Source: Lentinula raphanica (Eukaryota > Basidiomycota > Agaricomycetes > Agaricales > Omphalotaceae). Taken from it: 64,000 nt of DNA. The stretch covers positions 434,001-498,000 of the forward strand of contig JANVFP010000019.1 in the NCBI GenBank assembly GCA_027919835.1, written 5' to 3'. Shown one piece after another: positions 57,884-64,000 of this stretch (position 1 is its first letter; each line of letters opens with the position of its first letter). The notes below the pieces were generated by a model that was not told where the DNA came from, made no database searches, and was given only the letters and a program-made list of their open reading frames with translations. The position numbers and the translations under genes were made by a program.

Positions 57884-58585
57884 CTATAGTCGGCTCCGAC
57901 TTGAAACGCGATAGCTGTAGCGAGCCTTGCGGGTAGGGATAACTGAGCCTGGAATCCGATGAATGTCCGGGTGTCCCTTCACCTGCTTGCAACAATTCAC
58001 CTGTACAGTGTATTCAACACAGAATCCGAATCGGTGTATGACTGACGAGATGCTTGGGGCAGCCACTCGGAAATACATTGGGAACTGTGCATGGGATGCA
58101 CACTTTGTCAGCGTTGCGCCAAAAAACATCCTACCCAGACCTACCTTCATTCGATGTGTGCGGTAGCCTGAGTAACAGCCACGGCGCAGCGTCGTCTCGT
58201 CGTCACGGTACAGTTGAATTCTATTGATCCATTGGTTCCCGATTCCCGAAATATGTTTTCGCTTTTCGAGGAGGTCGGAGGAGTATTTTTGGGCAAGGCG
58301 ATTGTAACGGATCGAGCATCGAGCTTCACGGAGACACTTTTGTCGTTCCCTTGGGATTGTCAGCACGGTCAACAGTAAATTCCAACTCGGGATGGGAATG
58401 AAGGTGGGTCGCGGCCGAGCGGGGAGACGGTGTGATGATTCTTCCGATAGGTATTCTGCTCTGGGAACCGCGACTGACTGTTGTGCAACTTGGATTGCCA
58501 GATCACCGTTCGGTGTAGAATAAATAGCTGAATCCTCGAGCAGTGGAGGCTTCCAACCAAAGATCATTCGCACATCCCTATTCAT
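57884..58585 (-). CDS. Hypothetical protein (233 aa), doubtful
   Basis: A single frame on the minus strand starts MNRDVRMIFGWKPPLLEDSA and includes RPRPTFIPIPSWNLLLTVLT. The N-terminal half looks coding. The C-terminal half is richer in Arg, Cys and Tyr and may be read-through of introns. No domain is recognised. A multi-exon gene that uses only the first ~100 codons of this frame is equally possible. Confidence 0.3.
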   Translation of the reverse strand: MNRDVRMIFGWKPPLLEDSAIYSTPNGDLAIQVAQQSVAVPRAEYLSEESSHRLPARPRPTFIPIPSWNLLLTVLTIPRERQKCLREARCSIRYNRLAQKYSSDLLEKRKHISGIGNQWINRIQLYRDDETTLRRGCYSGYRTHRMKVGLGRMFFGATLTKCASHAQFPMYFRVAAPSISSVIHRFGFCVEYTVQVNCCKQVKGHPDIHRIPGSVIPTRKARYSYRVSSRSRL

Positions 58586-59161
58586 CGGTGATTAGCGCTA
58601 TGAGACGTGTAGGAGAAGGATATTCCTGTCACAGAAATAAAAGCAGAAAATAGGTTGTGACTGGGGAACATCCGGGTGGGGAAATAGGTAGATGTCTAAA
58701 AAAGGAAAAAGGCCGTATCGGATTGAATTATCTCCGTGACTAAAATAAAACACATGACCAATCCGGCGAGATAATGATCGGAAGTGGGACGTATTCATCT
58801 CTTTTCTTCATCCAAGCCGCCGGCCACTTGCCAGCGCTCCCAACTTTTCGTTTCCCCTCGTTTCCCCTGGACTTTCAACAAGCTGGGCTTTTAAGGTGTT
58901 CTTCACCTCAAATCTTTCTATTTCCTATTCGTCTATCCTAGACTGGCAAACAAAACCCTTGTGGAGGTTCGTTAAAGGAGCAAATCATTGGTCTGGATTC
59001 TCTAGATTTAATATTTGCACTTGGGGTTCCTCAACCGAGATCATCGAAGGAAAAACCGTGTAGGCCTTGCAAGAAGTGCCAAAACCTCGTGTAGTGCACT
59101 GGACTTTGGCAAAATCTGCCACTGGACTTGGTATTTCGCTTGAAGTCCTGCAAAATTTATC

Positions 59162-62131
59162 ATGGATAGTCCGTACGATGAACATCCACCTCATTCGTTG
59201 CCCCCTCCAGCTCATCTTTCACACTTATCACGCAATCTCTCTGGGCTCAGCATGAATACTACCCCCTCCTCGACCAACGTAACACATGCACATCATCCCG
59301 ATAGACCATTTGGATTACGGATATCGACATCTGTTTCCAATCCAGGGTCCCACAATCCCAGTCCCAGCGTTCCACCTTCCAGGAAACGGAGCTTCACCTC
59401 GAATCCTCCATCGTTGCCTTCACTGTCAACTTCCGTTATGGGAGGAACTGGTATGGTCTCCGGCTCAGGTACGCCTCTTCTCGAGGAAGAAATCCCAGGA
59501 CGAGGAATGGAAATGGATTTTGATTACGACAAGTACGACAAATACCACGAACCAAAATATGAAAAATACGACCCAGATCTACCTCCACACAGTGCGTTGA
59601 CTAGCGCGCCACCTAGTGCGTTGCCAATGAGCGGAAGCGGCAGTAGAGGAAGTATCACACCTAGCGGCGGCACTAGCCCGATAGATGGAGGTGGTAGCGG
59701 TAGTGGGGAAGAAGGAATAGTGAGCACGACCATGGGACATAATAGAATGAGCTCTGCCCATAGTGGGATGCTTTCGGGTATGGGTCCAATGGGCAAGCCT
59801 ATGCCAACGAATAACTTCGTCACGAAGCTGTATCAGTGAGTTTGACCAGTCGACGCAAACGATTTTGCTACTGATCTAAATTTAAAGGATGATCAACGAT
59901 CCTAAATCCGCTCATTTCATAGCTTGGACTGAACATGGTACATCTTTTGTCGTTTCGAACGTCGGCGAGTTCAGTAGAAGCATCCTTGGGAGTCATTTCA
60001 AGCATAACAATGTAAGCATCGTTGATCTTTCGATTTTTTGCTTGTTCGTTATCTGCTTGTTCAACATCCTACGTACTCATCGGCCGGTCTCGCAACAGTT
60101 TTCCTCATTCGTCCGTCAACTCAATATGTATGGTTTCCACAAAATAAACCGTACCCCGCGTGCACAGAGGACCAGTTCGGATGCACAGGCGAGCTTTCTC
60201 CTCTTCGCTTGACTACCGAATTAGAACTGATGAGGGACGTTCTGTGCTTTTTCCTACCCTTGAACATAATTATCCTTCGCCTTCCATCAACCTGGATGAT
60301 GCTGCGATCTTTGCTATAACTCGAATTAATGTACTCACGCCACGCTGATTTTTTAACCGCGCACACGCCATGAAATCCGATGGTTTCGGGATCCTGCTGT
60401 AGACTTGGGAATTTTCGCATCATAAATTCCTGCGGGGACGACCTGATCTATTGGACGAGATCAAAAGAAAAGCGTTGCTGGAAGGACAAGGCGGGATTAA
60501 TGTTGGACCAGAGAGCGTGAGGGCAAGGGTTGAACTGCCTGGGGAGGTAAGCCCTCCAAGTGGAACTTACTCGAACGTAACTCAAAGTCTATGTGATCCC
60601 AATTTCTATGGACACAGGTTGCCTCGCAACTTGGGACGTTGCGTGAAGAGTACAGGAGAGTGTGGGAAGTTTTGATGGCAGAAAGAAGGAAGAACGAGCG
60701 TCTTACGGGACTCCTAAGGACGCTTTGGGATGTTGTTGGAAAAGGTTTTCCAGCAAACTGTGAGTCCGTTTTCCTTTCCATAGAATTGCAGAAGCCTCAT
60801 TTTCCTATCTTGTCATATTCTAACGTTGATCTCCAGTACCCCCTTTTCCACTGGATCTCGTTGATGCATCACCTGACATAATGGCTGGTAGTGCTTCCAT
60901 GAGCGCTGGTCCTAGCACCAGCACCAGCATGCACAGTACGACCGGTCCCGGTAACAGTCCTTCTAGCCCAAATATATACATCACCTCACCTACCGCCACT
61001 TCTGGAACCCAACGATATCCCCCACCAATCACTGCACTCAGTCATCCCCATGTCCCCAATACATCGAACCCCGTTGGACATAACTATTCGTTTGCCTCCC
61101 CAGGATCGAGTCCTACTGCGCCTGATTTCGGCGCTAACATTCATCAACCATATCCTCCAGGCCACTCTCATGGATCACACGGGCATCATCAGCATCCGTC
61201 TATGAATAGAGCACATTCCTTTCACCATCTCCAAGGCCACAATGGGCCCTTTGATTCATCGAGAAGCGGCTCTCCGAGTGGCACCGGACAGTCTCATCCA
61301 GGTTCCGCGCAAAATCTAGGTGACCGAGCCTCGGATATGAGTCTCTTCGATGAGATGCCCCCGGTTGGTGCGAGTCAATCAGGTGACGGTATGAACTCTG
61401 CATCCAGCTCTAGTGTGAGCGTCAACCTCACTGGATCAACAAGCGGTGGAGATGGACATAGCCCGGACGATTCCAGCACGAGCGGTTTATCAGCTAGCCA
61501 CGGCGACGGACCCGGAGATGAACCTGGTTCTCAATCTGTCACCGGGAGAAACGCGAAACGACAACGGATGAACGTCGTTGATAATGCCCCAGCTATCGGT
61601 CATGGACATGATCAAGAGATGATGATGAGCAGTCCCTTTGGAGGCATGGGAGGGATGAACCCGAATATGCTCGCAAACATGAACAACTCGCAAATGATCG
61701 GCATGAATGGGAATCCCGCCTCGTCTGATTCCCTTCTCAACATGGAGGGTGGTATGGGCAACATGAGTAGTCATCCCATGAACATGTCCCTCAACAGTGC
61801 TTCGCTCTCTCCTTCCGAAAACCCGAAACGGTTCTCCACTCGAGCCAGAAGCGATTCTGCTCCTTTGTATCATCAACAGCATCTGGCTGCCTCGAATTCT
61901 TCCTCGCCAGTGTCACTTCATGGATGGGGCAACGTTGGTCGTCCAAGAAGCGGTAGTGGTTTAGGCGCTATTGGAAACCCTCAACATCATGCTGGCGGTC
62001 CATATGGCACCAATCATATGCAACGTGGTTTGGCGATTCCGAGCATATCCATGCCCAGAGCGGGACTGAATGGGGGAGGGATGGGTGTTCAGTCTGTGCC
62101 TAGCAATGTGCAAGGGCAACAGGGCAGATAG
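59162..62131 (+). CDS. HSF1: Heat-shock-factor-type transcription factor (822 aa)
   Basis: Exons 59162-59835, 59888-60011, 60099-60188, 60403-60546, 60618-60759 and 60837-62131 give 822 aa. The first 215 residues are Ser/Pro/Gly-rich with a KYDKYHEPKYEKYD stretch. The HSF DNA-binding domain covers about 217-320: NNFVTKLYQMINDPKSAHFI, GSHFKHNNFSSFVRQLNMYG, FHKINRT and TWEFSHHKFLRGRPDL. A predicted coiled coil follows (LGTLREEYRRVWEVLMAERR). The C-terminal 430 residues are low complexity (Ser, Asn, Met, His), consistent with activation regions. HSF proteins bind inverted nGAAn repeats and drive stress genes. The third intron (60189-60402, 214 nt) has a GC donor (GCGAGC). LNMYGFHK favours HSF1 over Skn7. 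Confidence 0.88.
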
Positions 62132-63528
62132 CTGCACTTTTCAGTCCCGTACGGCTCGTCTCTATATATGATCTGCTCTGCGATGCTCCTGCTTCCCTTT
62201 CGTATCTCTTTCCTGTCGGAATCACTTCAAAACCAAAACGACGTCGACACAGCTTATGACTTTACCATTGCGTCTGTATCAAGTGTCATGATTCGTGCTA
62301 GGCCTTCTCATCTTGGACTACAAAGGGGATTATCGTCTTTCCTTCTATGATCACACATTATGGTGATATTCTCTTTCCTTTCCTTACGTGCATACTAGAA
62401 TGTTCACACTCCCTTCCACTTTCTTTGTATATATTCCCTTTGATGTCCATACTATTTATCGGCAATGTGGATACTCGCCTTTCTCTGTTCCTTGTATGAC
62501 CCCGCATTATTCACTCTTTCATGTAGATACTTTGGTTCCAGTAGTCTCAGGGTGCATTTGGCTTCTCCCCCAACCTATCAAGTTCGTTGTCCTTTTCGCT
62601 GTGGTTCTGATTATTGATGCTAACCATTTATTAGGCGATTCATCCAACACCAGCTATCCGGATCCGGTTTGTTCTTTGAACGAACCTGTCTTTCCTACCT
62701 CCCGCCTAAAGTGCTGCTCTGCAAGACCTTCCATTCTAAACCTATCTATTCTTTTATATATTATTTCGGAGCACCTTTCTTGTTTCTCTTGCCTCAAGTT
62801 GTAGTCCTCTGACAATATCATCTACACTCAAAATGCCAAACTCCAAACTCACTCTTTCGTTAGTGTTGTCGTTGTCCTGTCCTTGCTGTCGAGTCTCTCC
62901 CATCTCAAACTCCTTCTTTTCAAAATTTTCACCCTGCTTTATTACTCGGAGTTGGATGTTCTGGTTTTCACATTCATAGTTGCCATAGATTTTTTTTCAA
63001 TGTCCATGTTGTAGGTCAAACATAAAGTCAACGAAATGTTCGTATCGGGCTAACCTCAGGTGGATTACACTGTCAGTGAATATTGTTCCTACTGCCTCCC
63101 ATGGCAGGCACCTCTCACTTCCCTGCCTCACCTTTTTACAGCCTCGTTCCTCCCATCACTTCAACATTTTCTTGACCTATCCTAGGGTTCCCCAAGGTTC
63201 TTTTGATTTTCTATATGGTAGAGATTTAATCAAGTACGAAGGGGAACAATTCTGCGCGCAATGGACCCCTTCGAGCCCACTGAGTCTACGTTCAAGGCTT
63301 GGATGATCTGCATGCGTCTCTGAGAGCAACAGGCCTAAAGCTTGGATCAAATCAATCGCACGGATATAAAATTGATTCGGCGGTAAGTACGTCTCATGTA
63401 TCGGGATCCGTCTTCCTACTAACTTCCTGCCCCGTCAGCCTCCGTAAGCGATACACCTCAAGCGAAGGCTGTCGATATAAAATACATACATACAACTTCT
63501 TCATACACTGTATCTTTTTACACGAGAT
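62132..63528. other. Convergent intergenic region, no gene seen
   Basis: Pyrimidine-rich sequence follows the HSF gene and probably includes its 3'-UTR. Short open frames on both strands show no domain or splice logic. Confidence 0.4.
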
Positions 63529-63999
63529 TTACATATGGATACAAAATTTGTACGTCGCCGAACTATCCTTTGCTGCTCTCTTCTGAGCATACACCACGGA
63601 CCAACTCCAAGCCACCTCAGGACACTCATCCCATTCTTTGAGCATGCTCTGCATAAGTGTATCAAACTCCTCTTCGGATTGTAGCAGCTGCGCGGCAAGC
63701 ATTCCGGGTTTGAGCGCAGCAAAGAACCATTCCATTAGTGTCCTATGGCTGAATTCCGTTGTGCGTTGATGGGCGGAAAGGGGAACGGTATGTGTCTGCA
63801 CGTTCACGAAGCCCGATTTCGACAGCTTACGACCAAGGAGCTCTGCGATGTTGTAGACTAGTCCATTCCTAGTCATGAGAGTTCGCATGATATCGAACAT
63901 CCTCTCCGTGTTTGGACCAACGTCCGTGTTCGAAGGTATACAAGGTTCGATACACTGGACCCAACCACCAGGAACCAAAACTCGGTGAATCTCCTGGAT
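63529..63999 (-). CDS. SAM-dependent methyltransferase, C-terminal part
   Basis: The frame is open from the window edge to a stop at 63529, so the gene starts beyond 64000. Visible parts are IQEIHRVLVPGGWVQCIEP, which is the strand-5 region of class I methyltransferases (R-V-L-x-P-G-G), followed by SELLGRKLSKSGF-type sequence with NVQTHTVPLS and a helical C-terminus with AAQLLQSEEEFDTL. This resembles the fungal UMTA/LaeA-like group. The SAM-binding glycine motif must lie outside the window, so activity cannot be judged. Confidence 0.72.
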   Translation of the reverse strand: MQEIHRVLVPGGWVQCIEPCIPSNTDVGPNTERMFDIMRTLMTRNGLVYNIAELLGRKLSKSGFVNVQTHTVPLSAHQRTTEFSHRTLMEWFFAALKPGMLAAQLLQSEEEFDTLMQSMLKEWDECPEVAWSWSVVYAQKRAAKDSSATYKFCIHM

Positions 64000-64000
64000 A

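Noticed and set aside
62388..62804. 138-codon frame downstream of HSF
   Set aside because: Composition and lack of domain or splice structure suggest chance in T-rich UTR sequence.
1..64000. CRISPR arrays, bacterial operons, riboswitches or tRNA genes
   Set aside because: The intron-rich fungal gene structure rules out the prokaryotic features. I saw no convincing tRNA A/B boxes, though a tRNAscan run would be decisive.

Overview
The window reads as a repeat-rich chromosome segment of a basidiomycete fungus, most likely an Agaricomycete. Genes are split by many short GT-AG introns of about 40-70 nt. Recognisable genes include mitochondrial ATP4, an HSF transcription factor, a NOPCHAP1-like chaperone, tandem P450s and SET-domain proteins. 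The transposon set is Helitron, MULE and MITEs. The species cannot be named from the sequence. Exon boundaries below were worked out by hand from splice consensus, phase arithmetic and paralogue comparison.

Layout. 1-2367: 108-bp tandem repeat array. 2380-4280: MITE-like inverted-repeat elements. 4283-5672: five-exon gene of unknown function. 7363-20381: tandem array, all on the minus strand, of an unrecognised 154-aa gene family (four copies and one fragment) sharing a promoter element. The array is split by a Helitron (8055-16892) that carries a Rep-helicase gene with a terminal frameshift, a probable OB-fold gene, duplicated 5' ends, two 3' ends and a MITE. 20491-24534: an APH-type phosphotransferase, a Cys-rich small protein and a chimeric low-complexity protein. 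25241-31799: membrane protein, ATP4, DJ-1/PfpI protein, SDR and a coiled-coil protein. 32292-38657: three tandem TPR-SET genes, the third broken. 39043-40119: NOPCHAP1-like gene. 40972-56673: two tandem P450 genes.

The second P450 has an 8.2-kb Mutator-like (MULE) transposon inside one intron, flanked by a 9-bp target duplication that covers the splice acceptor. The transposon encodes a predicted 1753-aa protein that joins a MULE-like transposase, a USP-like cysteine-peptidase domain and a PHD finger. It also carries a convergent KOW-motif gene and arrays of TGCGTTC near both ends. The last part holds an HSF gene (59162-62131) and the C-terminal part of a methyltransferase (63529 to the window end).

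The strongest candidates for something undescribed are the peptidase-PHD transposase with its KOW partner, and the 154-aa gene family with its shared upstream element and an odd conserved sequence after its stop codon.
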